NCBI RefSeq assembly: GCF_015074785.1
Contig: NZ_CP042464.1
Location: forward strand, 930,001 to 994,000
From: Segatella copri
Lineage (GTDB): Bacteria > Bacteroidota > Bacteroidia > Bacteroidales > Bacteroidaceae
Length of the DNA stretch: 64,000 nucleotides
Direction: 5' to 3'
Part shown: positions 15,602 to 25,129 of the stretch, in pieces
Numbering within the stretch: the first letter of the stretch is position 1
Layout: each line of letters opens with the position of its first letter
Translations under genes and position numbers: made by a program
Notes under the pieces: model-generated
What the model was told of the DNA's origin: nothing
Database searches by the model: none
The model's input: only the letters and a program-made list of their open reading frames with translations

Positions 15602-18589
15602 CTATGATTTGCATAAAGCTGCATATGGACAGTATTCGCAACGATGCTTATCATCTGTAGGCCGGAATGGTTGGTCCTTGTCAAAGATGTTGGCGATGAG
15701 AACTTTCAGTTGTTTCATAAACTCTTCTTCGTATACATCTATGCTACTGATGAGTTCCTTGCCCATTTTTAATGTCGGATCATAATCTTCTGCTCCTGCA
15801 TTTTGTATAAACAGCAAGCCTGGAGATACGGGCTCTTGAGCCGGATTCAGATTCCTGTTGTGGCTTACAATAATCGAGTAGAGCATAGATTGTAAATAAT
15901 AATCTGTATGCTTGTTGAGCATGGATGGATCAAACACTTCGCTCAGTTCTCTTGGACGTGTTGTTGAAATACGTCCTGTTTTATAGTCTATTACGCGGAT
16001 TCGTTCTGCAAGATTATTGCCATTTGCATTACCGTTAGCTGCAACAGCGTCCAGTCGGTCGATAAAACCTCCTATTGACAGAGATAAATTGCCGATACTT
16101 GTTTCTACTTCGACGTCAGTTTTTACAACCAGCTCTAATCCGAGTATGGTGAATGGAGCCTGGCGCATATCTATCGTGACAAGTTGCCGGATATATCTTG
16201 CTATTACTTCTTTATTGATCAGTTGCAGACCATTATATTTTGGACGATATCCTGCAGCGCTAACTTTAAAGAGTTCTTCTCTGAATGCCTGATCAACCAG
16301 GCGATAAATCAGAGATTCGTCTTTTAAGGCTTGCTCTAATTGCTCTTTTGATACAACGATAGGACGAGTCAGTTTGAGTTCTCCTTTACCGTCGGTTGTC
16401 AGAGCATCGCTGCTTGCTAATCCCAGATAGAACAGTTCTGCTGCCCGATGGAATATATTTCCAAATACTTTGTTGTCTACTTCGTCCTCATCAATTTCAT
16501 CTGGCTCAATCAGTCCTTCTACATATTTATAGTAGAATTGCTTTTCACATCTCAAATAGGTATTCAAAAATGTTGGCGTAAGCATTTTCAAATTCCTGAG
16601 CTGGCTGAGCGCATGCAGTTTTTTCTCTATTGGTTCATAAGTAGGACGCAGCGTGTTTTGTCCTGCGACCAAAGAAAAGCGCTCGATGTCATGATGGCTT
16701 TCTACCAGGAGTTGTAGCATAAAACGGCTCATCTCACCCGATTGGCCATCTTCTGTTGCGTTATTGTAACACAAAGTGATGTCGTGTGAGCGTTGGAGCA
16801 GACTGTGAAAATAATAGGCGTATATGGCTACTTTGTTATCTACCGTAGTCAAGCCGTATGCCTTTCTCAATGAATAGGGAATAAATGAAGCATCGTTTAC
16901 ACCTTTCGGCAGTTTTCCTTCGTTACATGAGAGTACTAAGATATGCTCGAAATCAAGATTTCGAGTTTCCAATACACCCATTACCTGTATTCCTTCTGCA
17001 GGTTCTCCGTGGAAAGGAATACTTGTTGACTGGACGAGCTGTTGGATGAGTCGTTCCAGAGTGATGCAGTCTACTGCTAAGTCTCCTGTCTGGATGAGTT
17101 CTTGCAGACGGTTCAATAATGTATAGGTCCTGAAGAGCGATTCCTGGAATAAAGGATCGTCCTGTTCTTTACTATTCACACCTATTGTCTTCAAAATATC
17201 CAGCAGATACTGGATGAGTCTCAAGTTGTATTCATTTTCTGTTGCAGTCTCACCCAAATCTTTGAAAAGCAGTGACAAGCCTTCATCACCATCCATGCTT
17301 AGGAATTGGCGGGTAGGATAGAACTGCTTCTGCTCGTCAAGAGCGCTCAAGAGTTTGCTATAATTTTGAGAGATATAGCGTGTGTATGGATGACGGAGCA
17401 CCATGAGCACATTATGTAAGCGATAGTTGTTACTATGCTTGGGGTGACCTACGCCCTGCAACTTGATGAGCTGTTGCAGCAAACTGTAGAATGGTGTCTG
17501 TTGAAGCGGATAACCCAATGTTATGTTATATGATAACTGGTCGTTCTCAGAATAATCTGGCAACGACTTGATGTCTTCGTTTGTAGGAAGACTATGTATA
17601 ACACTTTGTAACAATCCTTCATCGGCTAATACTATAGCCACTTTTTTCCCATATTTATAGCGTTTCTTTTCTTTAAGCCATTGGTTTACATAGCGGGCCT
17701 GAATGTTTTCAGTTGATGCCGAAATGTATGTAATGTCTTTATTGTTATCAAAGTTATGATAAATATCACGAAGATCCTGAGGAGGCATATCATTCAATTC
17801 GTTAGGATAATATTTGAGATATTCACGAATGTAGTGACCTGCCTCATGATTGTTTTGCATATAATAGTCATCGTAGTCCCAATAGAAATGTGCTTTACCC
17901 TCTTTCATCAAGCGGTCGCAGAGTTTCCGTTCTACTACTTGCATCATATTAAAACCGACAAAGAGATATTTCTTGTGTTGGAATCTGATATTTTCATCAT
18001 TTACAACTTTCCTGTATAGAGCCCCCTCATAAGCCAATCCTTGTTCTTCAAGACGCATGTTGAACTGCTTATAGATATCAAGAAAATGGCTCCATAATTG
18101 TAGAAATCTCTTTTTGAGTTCTGAGTTGTGATCATCGTTGAAATTGCTGAAAAATTTCTTAATCAGCGTTTTCTGTTCTTCTGTAAGATATGAGATGTCA
18201 TCAAGTTCATGTATATTGCTAAGATTGGCAAAGAGTTTTTCTGCTTCTGCCATGTTTTTATCAATATCGTCAAAATCTGTGATAAGAAGTTGTCCCCATC
18301 CATAAAAATGGTCGAGGGTCTCATCAATACCAGTGCAGGCTACGAATGTCTTATGTAAATCGCAAACAAGTTTGATTGGGTCTCCAACTTTCAATGTGCT
18401 ATGTTTGCGAAACAGGTCGCTGATAGTTATGTAAGATGGCGACCAGATAGGGTGATCAGTCAAACGGGCCAGACTCTCGTTGAGGAAAAGAGCGGCGCGT
18501 TTATTTGGAAACACGACGGCAATGTCGCTGAGATTGTTTCCGTATTTCTCGAGAATATCTCTTGCTACATATTTTAAAAATGCTTTCAT
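15602..18589 (-). CDS. addB: AddB/RexB-like nuclease subunit (PD-(D/E)XK family)
   Basis: 995 aa. The N-terminus (IAVVFPNKRAALFLNESLAR) has the degenerate helicase-like start of AddB-type proteins. The C-terminal nuclease is seen at GGFIDRLDAV and IRVIDYKTGR (residues ~840-875; D...DxK). A Cys just before it (FLNTYLRCEKQFYYKYVEG) plus three at the end (HRCEYCPYAALC) form the Cys cluster that binds 4Fe-4S in AddB. It lies 76 bp downstream of the AddA-like gene. Together they would resect double-strand breaks for RecA-dependent repair and degrade foreign linear DNA. The gene symbol is by architecture; these Bacteroidota pairs are divergent. Confidence 0.8.
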   Translation of the reverse strand: MKAFLKYVARDILEKYGNNLSDIAVVFPNKRAALFLNESLARLTDHPIWSPSYITISDLFRKHSTLKVGDPIKLVCDLHKTFVACTGIDETLDHFYGWGQLLITDFDDIDKNMAEAEKLFANLSNIHELDDISYLTEEQKTLIKKFFSNFNDDHNSELKKRFLQLWSHFLDIYKQFNMRLEEQGLAYEGALYRKVVNDENIRFQHKKYLFVGFNMMQVVERKLCDRLMKEGKAHFYWDYDDYYMQNNHEAGHYIREYLKYYPNELNDMPPQDLRDIYHNFDNNKDITYISASTENIQARYVNQWLKEKKRYKYGKKVAIVLADEGLLQSVIHSLPTNEDIKSLPDYSENDQLSYNITLGYPLQQTPFYSLLQQLIKLQGVGHPKHSNNYRLHNVLMVLRHPYTRYISQNYSKLLSALDEQKQFYPTRQFLSMDGDEGLSLLFKDLGETATENEYNLRLIQYLLDILKTIGVNSKEQDDPLFQESLFRTYTLLNRLQELIQTGDLAVDCITLERLIQQLVQSTSIPFHGEPAEGIQVMGVLETRNLDFEHILVLSCNEGKLPKGVNDASFIPYSLRKAYGLTTVDNKVAIYAYYFHSLLQRSHDITLCYNNATEDGQSGEMSRFMLQLLVESHHDIERFSLVAGQNTLRPTYEPIEKKLHALSQLRNLKMLTPTFLNTYLRCEKQFYYKYVEGLIEPDEIDEDEVDNKVFGNIFHRAAELFYLGLASSDALTTDGKGELKLTRPIVVSKEQLEQALKDESLIYRLVDQAFREELFKVSAAGYRPKYNGLQLINKEVIARYIRQLVTIDMRQAPFTILGLELVVKTDVEVETSIGNLSLSIGGFIDRLDAVAANGNANGNNLAERIRVIDYKTGRISTTRPRELSEVFDPSMLNKHTDYYLQSMLYSIIVSHNRNLNPAQEPVSPGLLFIQNAGAEDYDPTLKMGKELISSIDVYEEEFMKQLKVLIANIFDKDQPFRPTDDKHRCEYCPYAALCKS

Positions 18590-18665
18590 ATCTTAATGGA
18601 CTTTTCAATGTTTGCAACTGTTCTTTATGTTGCCCTACTTTTTGGAAAGGGGCAATAGAACCATA

Positions 18666-21600
18666 TTATTTTATTACTTCAACTATTCTGTTAGGGTATA
18701 CATACCATAGATAACCTTTTACTCGGTGATGTCCCATACTTTTTAACAAACCGATGTATTTTCTAACCTGTTCATGGTGTTCTACTTTCTGCTTACCGAA
18801 TTTGAAGTCTACCACGATGGTTTCTTTTTTTGAGTTTTGCATCACGCGGTCTGGACGGTATTCTGCCACTTTTCCATTTTCAACTGTCAGGATAGAACAT
18901 TCATTTAGTATGGTCAGTTCCTTGTCAAACCATTTTGCGACCTTTGGTGATTCAAGTCTTTTCCTGATCATCTCCTTTATTTTCTCTGGTGTGAGGTCTT
19001 GATCGTATAAAAGTCCGTCTAACTCCAACTGTTTCAGGGCTCCATCAATATCATCAACCGTGCGGATTGTAGAAAAGAGGTTGTGCAAAATGGTACCCAT
19101 TTTGATATAAAACTTCTGTTGTTCTTCAGTTTCATCACGCTTTATAAAGTCACGGCTCTGGTTACTCTGTCTGAATTCTGGCATTTCAGGCGTAACATTT
19201 ATTTTAATTTCTAAAGGTTGAGAATAGGCTGAGAGCACGTTTGTATCCTTCTTCTCGTTTGATTTCTTGGAAGAATCAGGTACATATATTTCATTATAGC
19301 AGAAAGATATGTCATCTGTTTTGGCATCAGAACCTATTCCTGTTAACTCCATCTTTACATCATTAGCTTCAAGTCGACTGGCTACCTTGTCGAGTACAGA
19401 TTCGATAATGGCAGAACGATATGCACTATTAGCTCGTTTGCCAATTACAATCAGGTTGTGACTGGCACGTGTGAAGGCTACATAAAGCAGATTCAAATTG
19501 TCGACTATGTTTTGCAGATGTTCATGATTATAATCTGCTTCATATATACTTTGCTTCATCAGCTTAGCACTGAAATCTATAGGTACCAGTGGAAGCTCGT
19601 TGTATGGAGCTTCTTGCGGTGTGCACCAGATAGTGTTGGCTTTTTCTAGTTGCCAGTCACAGTAAGGCATGATAACATGATCGTATTCCAGTCCCTTACT
19701 CTTATGTATAGTAAGGAATCTGATACCTCCATCGCCATCGCTATGAATGCTTTTTTCGTGAATACGGTTATCCCACTCTTTCAGAAATCCAGTGATATCA
19801 CTACTGTTATCTGTGAGATATTTACTTAAGCAATCATAAAAAGTACAGATGTAGGCAGTTTGCTTGATCATGTCTTTTATTTCGCCAAGTTTAAGTTCTG
19901 CAAAAAGGCGTTCTGTGAGATCGAACAGTGGCATTTCCAGATACTCAGAACGATTGGTCAAAAGTTGTTCCGGCATATTTCCTGCTTCAGAATACGTGTC
20001 ACAAAACTTGTTGAGAGTTGCTAATGCAATATTGTCATTTGGGTGTACCAGTATGTAGAGAGCGTTAACCAATGTGCATACTGCTTGGGAGGCATCCAGC
20101 CTGAATGCCTCATCAGAAACCAACGGATAGTCGGAATGGTTCATAAAATACTCAGCAATGTCCTGTATGTTACGGTTGCTTCTTACCAGGATTGCTATTT
20201 TGTTGCAAGGAACACCTCTTTCAACCAACTTGTCTACAGTGTCCAGTGTGGTTTGCATCATTCTGTCTTCAATATTTTCACCGCCCAGGAGCTGAATACT
20301 GATAGAACCATTAGGAACAGAATGGTGGTCTGGTACTTGCTGGCAGACATCGCTATATGCACTTTCCAGCTGTTTACATTCCTCAGGACATTTATCCGTC
20401 AGGTCTTCAATCTCCAATTTTACTGCTTCTGTGAAAAAAGCATTGTTGAACTCAATGATGTTTCTATCAGAGCGGTAGTTGGTACCCAAAGTTTCTATGC
20501 TTACTTTTTTCGCGCTTTTATTAAATTCTTTATCAATATTATTGAGCAGTCTCCAATCGCCGGATCGCCATCTGTAAATACTTTGTTTTACGTCACCAAC
20601 AATGAGGTTACCTGCATCTTCTCTACTCATGGTTTCTTCGAGCAGCACTTTAAAGTTCTTCCATTGGATGGTGCTAGTATCTTGAAACTCGTCAATCATT
20701 ATATGGTCGAGTTGAGTGCCAATCTTTTCAAAGATGAATGGCGAATCGCTATCCTTTATCAGTGAGTTGAGCAAGGTCTGAGTATCGCTCAAAAGGAAAC
20801 GGTTCGCCTCTCTGTTCATCTCCCTGACTTTTTTATCTATGCTTCCCAAAAGGCGGAGCTGATTAAGATGCTTTATGGTCAGATCGGTACTTTTGAAGAT
20901 TCGGGTGAGTCTTGGACGATTATCTTCTGCAAACAGCAGAATAGGGTAGAGCACCGATTCTACATAATTGAAGATATCAGTACAATTTTTTACATCAGAT
21001 TTTTTGACCCATGCTTCCGGACTTTCCCGACATTTACAGAAAGTATCATTATGTAGATCATCATCTGTATATTTGCCATTTTTCAGCTTGTTGAAATAGC
21101 TCCAAATACCTCTCGTTTTTCCAGCTAAGTCGTCTGACGTAAAGCCTTCTTCTTCAAGGGAATCGAAAAAAGTAGCAGCAATTTCTTTAAGCTGCTCTTT
21201 TGCCTTATTGCGCATGTTCTTCATTCGGTCGGTAAAATCCTTGAAGAAATCTTCTTGTTCCATCAATTCTGTCAGCTTGTCGGAATGAGCTTTGTAATAA
21301 TCCTTGAATATGTTCTCACCGAATTTCTTGATCTGTCCTATGACATTCCAACTCTTATCATCATCAATATTTTCTTTGATATAATCCATAATCCAGAAAA
21401 GTAGACGATCGGTATCTTCAAGACTTTCTATAAGTTCATCAACGGCATGCTGTTCTATTTGATAGTCATTGAGTTCTATCCGTAAATTGGCAGTCAGATC
21501 AAGTTCACGTGCTAGATTTCTCAATACACTCTGAAAGAACGTATCGATGGTCATAACCCGGAAATAGTTATAATTATGTATGAGCAAATGCAGGGCAGAT

Positions 21601-21878
21601 TCTGCATTTTTCTGAATTTGTTTGGATGAAAGATACGGTAAAGCCTGCTGTATTTGATTTACATAATCGTTTGCTTCTGGTAGTCCGTGTGCAATTTCGT
21701 ATAATTTTCCTAAGATACGCATTTTCATTTCTTCAGTAGCTTTGTTGGTGAAGGTTACTGCAAGAATGGTTCTGTAGGAAGCAGGATTAGCTATCACGAG
21801 TGTCATATACTCGCGAGCCAAAGTAAATGTTTTACCTGATCCTGCACTTGCTTTATAAACAGTTAGTTGTGAACTCAT
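18666..21878 (-). CDS. addA: UvrD/RecB-family helicase-nuclease, AddA-like
   Basis: 1,070 aa SF1A helicase: Walker A ASAGSGKTFT at residues 10-19, TILAVTFTNKATEEM (motif Ia), IDEFQDTSTIQW (motif II), VGDVKQSIYRWRSGDW (motif III), LGTNYRSD (motif IV), FLTIHKSKGLEYDHVIMP (motif V) and LLYVAFTRAS (motif VI). The C-terminal nuclease domain shows YRPDRVM and IVVDFKFGKQ (D...DxK). This is the AddA/RecB plan, and the AddB-like gene follows directly. Both domains appear intact. It acts at DNA ends as the motor-nuclease subunit. Confidence 0.85.
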   Translation of the reverse strand: MSSQLTVYKASAGSGKTFTLAREYMTLVIANPASYRTILAVTFTNKATEEMKMRILGKLYEIAHGLPEANDYVNQIQQALPYLSSKQIQKNAESALHLLIHNYNYFRVMTIDTFFQSVLRNLARELDLTANLRIELNDYQIEQHAVDELIESLEDTDRLLFWIMDYIKENIDDDKSWNVIGQIKKFGENIFKDYYKAHSDKLTELMEQEDFFKDFTDRMKNMRNKAKEQLKEIAATFFDSLEEEGFTSDDLAGKTRGIWSYFNKLKNGKYTDDDLHNDTFCKCRESPEAWVKKSDVKNCTDIFNYVESVLYPILLFAEDNRPRLTRIFKSTDLTIKHLNQLRLLGSIDKKVREMNREANRFLLSDTQTLLNSLIKDSDSPFIFEKIGTQLDHIMIDEFQDTSTIQWKNFKVLLEETMSREDAGNLIVGDVKQSIYRWRSGDWRLLNNIDKEFNKSAKKVSIETLGTNYRSDRNIIEFNNAFFTEAVKLEIEDLTDKCPEECKQLESAYSDVCQQVPDHHSVPNGSISIQLLGGENIEDRMMQTTLDTVDKLVERGVPCNKIAILVRSNRNIQDIAEYFMNHSDYPLVSDEAFRLDASQAVCTLVNALYILVHPNDNIALATLNKFCDTYSEAGNMPEQLLTNRSEYLEMPLFDLTERLFAELKLGEIKDMIKQTAYICTFYDCLSKYLTDNSSDITGFLKEWDNRIHEKSIHSDGDGGIRFLTIHKSKGLEYDHVIMPYCDWQLEKANTIWCTPQEAPYNELPLVPIDFSAKLMKQSIYEADYNHEHLQNIVDNLNLLYVAFTRASHNLIVIGKRANSAYRSAIIESVLDKVASRLEANDVKMELTGIGSDAKTDDISFCYNEIYVPDSSKKSNEKKDTNVLSAYSQPLEIKINVTPEMPEFRQSNQSRDFIKRDETEEQQKFYIKMGTILHNLFSTIRTVDDIDGALKQLELDGLLYDQDLTPEKIKEMIRKRLESPKVAKWFDKELTILNECSILTVENGKVAEYRPDRVMQNSKKETIVVDFKFGKQKVEHHEQVRKYIGLLKSMGHHRVKGYLWYVYPNRIVEVIK

Positions 21879-21949
21879 ATTTTGATTTTTTTATGATGTT
21901 ATTGATATTGTGCCCTAGAAATCATGTTTTATCCATGCTTTTATGAATA

Positions 21950-24076
21950 TTACCAATCTCTAAATAGTTCAAAACCGAAGCGACAGCCTATGCCATTAAA
22001 CTTCGTGTTTTTGAAGGCTGCAAAAATCCCTAGGGTAATAGCTCTTGTTGTTACTCCATATCCCCATTCTGTATATGGGTGTAAATGGTTTACAACAAGA
22101 CTGCTTACATACAGACGCTCTGCTTCTATATATTTCCCAATCAGGGGGAGCCATGCAGTTGCAATCATGGGAGCTTCATAAGTGAAATTTCCGCGAACGT
22201 AATAATCACTGGCATTATACCATTGGGATGGCAGTAATTCGAATTCTCCACTCCAACTGTCATTCCAACCTCCAGGAATATTGTTGTCATGGAAATTGGT
22301 ATAGTCAACGAAGTCCCAATGGTCACCTTTACGGGTATAAAAACCTGCTCCTAATCTAACAGAATATGATTGACGGCGTGATGCTTGAAAAATAGTTTGT
22401 GCATCTACTTCTACCCGTTCGTAGTCTATGTTTGAACCTAGTAGGTTTTTCCATCCCTTTTCATAGTCTATTTTAAAGATAGAGCCTTTCTTACCCCATG
22501 GTAAGAGTTCTAAAGCTACAGCTGGTGCTACTGACACATATTTGCTTGGGTAATTAAACTGTTTATAGAAACTTTCTACTACAGCTTTTCGTTGATGTGA
22601 AACTAAACCTACTTCAAAACCGATATAGTCGTTGAAACTCCAGTGGTTAGTAAGACGAAGGTAATCATCTTTAAACTCTGTCAGTTTCCTGTTATTAGCA
22701 TCAATATCTGTTGAGATTTCCGGTAACGATAATCCTGGATATTCTGAGAATAGTGGATATAGGAAATCGTTATCTTCAGGTTTGCTGATGCCTAACATCT
22801 TTCGTGCAACACGATTATTCGATATTCTATTACCATTACCGATTTCTAACTTCAGATATCCATTGTGCTTCGGGTTATAGTTGAATGTCAATGGTATATT
22901 GAAATAAAATCTGTGTTGTTTCATACTGTAACCTCCTTTAAAGCGAAGCCCCAATTCCAGATTTTCTGTAAACCTGTAGCCTCCCTTCAGGTCAAACTTG
23001 TATACAATTCCTTTTCGCTCGGAGTATCCCATATAGAGTGGGTTGAGAATAGGACTGATACGGAAGTAGCCTTGGTTTTGCTTTCCGAAGCCTTGGGAAA
23101 TCCTGTTTAATACATTGTCACCGATAACATCCCAAAGTATGTCTTTTGCAAAGTTTTTCTCTGGTGTGTTGTTATTCAAGGAATCTGTTATTTGTTTTCT
23201 TTTTTCATAGAATTTTTTGTATATGTCAGCCTCATCTTGGTTTAACTCAATTGGGCGCACTTTTGCCATTAATGCTGTGTCGGCAACATTATTGAGTGAA
23301 TCACTTAATATTTTCGGCAGTCCGTATACAGTTGTATACATGCCCGTTATCTTGTTACCCATAAAACTGAAGTTGGCTCTCATGCTGCACCTTGCAGGAG
23401 AAAGTGAACCAAATCCGTCTTTACCCATAATAATAGAGATATAAAAACGGGTCATATCATATTCGCCCTCAAAGTCTACCATGCTTATCTTTCCGCTTTG
23501 GGAATCAACAATGGCACGTGCTTCAATAACTTGGGTGTTTTTGAGACGTGGATATACGTAGACTTGTGCTTTGCCGAATGGTAATTGGGTGACGGCATAT
23601 TTATAATATCTGCGATTCTTATAGTGGAAAGGAGAAAGAATATTCGTCTCGAAAAGTGTTTCTCCATATACCGTTGGAGTCATGTATTTCAAAACAGATG
23701 ACAATGTGTTGCTTCTATGCGGAATGGTGCTTATGTTCAGCAAACGCTTGGCAACTGGTCTGCCATTTGCGTCTAGCGTCATTTGGTTATAATACTCGCT
23801 GATGAATCTTCTGCCACCGCCATGAGCCACCGCATACATTGTCGGTACTAGCATGAGCGTTGCATTGCGTTTGTTTGTTTTGATTTGAAATTTAGTGTAG
23901 GCATAACTCTTGTGCTCAGCTCTACCTGTTGTGTCAACAGATTGTGAATATTTAAATACCAAACACATCACCGAGTCACTAAAGGTGTCTCTCGGTGACA
24001 TTCTTCTTGCATGTGCTGCAAAAGCCATCATGCAGAAGATAATCGTCAAAATGATGTGTGTTTGATATTTCTTCAT
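21950..24076 (-). CDS. DUF5686 family outer-membrane protein
   Basis: 708 aa with an N-terminal signal peptide (IILTIIFCMMAFAAHA). The first third is a periplasmic region. The C-terminal ~400 residues are rich in amphipathic strands ending in aromatic residues (GYFRISPILNPLYMGYSE..., LELGLRFKGGYSMK..., VRLGAGFYTRKGDHW...) and finish with a Phe/Trp-rich end (FGFELFRDW), as in a beta-barrel. This matches the DUF5686 family of Bacteroidota, whose function is not firmly known. It stands upstream of addA on the same strand with a 72-bp gap. Confidence 0.8.
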   Translation of the reverse strand: MKKYQTHIILTIIFCMMAFAAHARRMSPRDTFSDSVMCLVFKYSQSVDTTGRAEHKSYAYTKFQIKTNKRNATLMLVPTMYAVAHGGGRRFISEYYNQMTLDANGRPVAKRLLNISTIPHRSNTLSSVLKYMTPTVYGETLFETNILSPFHYKNRRYYKYAVTQLPFGKAQVYVYPRLKNTQVIEARAIVDSQSGKISMVDFEGEYDMTRFYISIIMGKDGFGSLSPARCSMRANFSFMGNKITGMYTTVYGLPKILSDSLNNVADTALMAKVRPIELNQDEADIYKKFYEKRKQITDSLNNNTPEKNFAKDILWDVIGDNVLNRISQGFGKQNQGYFRISPILNPLYMGYSERKGIVYKFDLKGGYRFTENLELGLRFKGGYSMKQHRFYFNIPLTFNYNPKHNGYLKLEIGNGNRISNNRVARKMLGISKPEDNDFLYPLFSEYPGLSLPEISTDIDANNRKLTEFKDDYLRLTNHWSFNDYIGFEVGLVSHQRKAVVESFYKQFNYPSKYVSVAPAVALELLPWGKKGSIFKIDYEKGWKNLLGSNIDYERVEVDAQTIFQASRRQSYSVRLGAGFYTRKGDHWDFVDYTNFHDNNIPGGWNDSWSGEFELLPSQWYNASDYYVRGNFTYEAPMIATAWLPLIGKYIEAERLYVSSLVVNHLHPYTEWGYGVTTRAITLGIFAAFKNTKFNGIGCRFGFELFRDW

Positions 24077-24140
24077 CTATTATGAGTTAAGATGTTACTT
24101 GGCAGAAAAACTATTCCAAATATTTTGGACAGCAGCTTTC

Positions 24141-25013
24141 CTAACCAAGATATTTCATAAGGATTCCTATCTTCCCGGATTCTCTCAGTTTGGTGATGCT
24201 TTTTTCTCTTATTTGGCGAACTCGCTCACGGGTCAGCCCCATTTTATCACCAATTTCCTCGAGTCCCTTTTCGGTTTCCCCAATTCCGTAGCATGCGCAG
24301 ATAATTTTCAGTTCGCGATCCTTGAGGCAAACTTTTAAAACCTGTCTTAGGTCTTGTGCCATACTTTCATGGTCAACCTGCTTGTCTGTTCTGGCATCGT
24401 CTCCGCTTGCCATTACATCTGCCATAGAGTTGTCATCGTCATCACTGAATGGAGCATCGATGCTTACATGATGACCACTGGCAGCCATGCTCTGAGAAAT
24501 CTTGTCCTCGTCAACACCTGTTCTGGCAGCAAGTTCTTCAACGCTTGGACGACGTTGGTTTTCCTGCTCAAACTTATTAATTTCCTGGTTTACCTTATTG
24601 AGTGATCCTACCTGGTTGAGAGGAAGTCGAACAATTCGGCTTTGCTCTGCTATTGCCTGTAAAATACTCTGACGAATCCACCATACAGCGTATGAGATAA
24701 ATTTGAACCCTCGTGTTTCGTCGAAGCGTTCCGCAGCTTTGATGAGTCCGATGTTTCCTTCGTCAATCAAGTCTGTCAAGGTGAGTCCCTGGTGCTGATA
24801 TTGTTTTGCTACCGACACCACAAAACGTAAGTTGGCTTCAATCAACTTATTTTTTGCTCTTTCGCCAGCTCTACCTCCCTTGCGGATAGCTTGAGCCAAT
24901 TCTATTTCTTCATCAATAGAAACCATTGGGGCTCTACCTATCTCTACAAGATATTTGTCGAGGGCTTCACTATTACGATTGGTTATACTCTTTTGTATCT
25001 TAAGCTGTCTCAT
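24141..25013 (-). CDS. rpoD: Primary sigma factor, RpoD/SigA type
   Basis: 290 aa, the usual short form of the Bacteroidota housekeeping sigma factor, lacking the large region 1 insert of E. coli RpoD. Region 1.2 is [17 protein letters not shown]. Region 2 contains [40 protein letters not shown], region 3 [15 protein letters not shown], and region 4 the [28 protein letters not shown]. It directs transcription from TTG/TAnnTTTG promoters such as those noted throughout this window. A TATCTTTG element about 37 bp upstream probably drives it. Confidence 0.93.
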   Translation of the reverse strand: MRQLKIQKSITNRNSEALDKYLVEIGRAPMVSIDEEIELAQAIRKGGRAGERAKNKLIEANLRFVVSVAKQYQHQGLTLTDLIDEGNIGLIKAAERFDETRGFKFISYAVWWIRQSILQAIAEQSRIVRLPLNQVGSLNKVNQEINKFEQENQRRPSVEELAARTGVDEDKISQSMAASGHHVSIDAPFSDDDDNSMADVMASGDDARTDKQVDHESMAQDLRQVLKVCLKDRELKIICACYGIGETEKGLEEIGDKMGLTRERVRQIREKSITKLRESGKIGILMKYLG

Positions 25014-25049
25014 TATCTTTCCTCTTAGTTACACATTGCACAATTGGCG

Positions 25050-25057
25050 CAAAGATA
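25050..25057 (-). promoter_or_regulatory. -7 element upstream of rpoD
   Basis: TATCTTTG on the minus strand, 36 bp upstream of the rpoD start codon. The -33 box is not clear. Confidence 0.5.
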
Positions 25058-25129
25058 ATAAAAATATTGATACACGACTATAATTATAACTTACTTTAAC
25101 GTAATTAACCTAACTTACTCATTTAAAGG

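Noticed and set aside
20043..20765. 240-codon open frame on the plus strand
   Set aside because: Antisense to addA motif regions, with shadow-frame composition.
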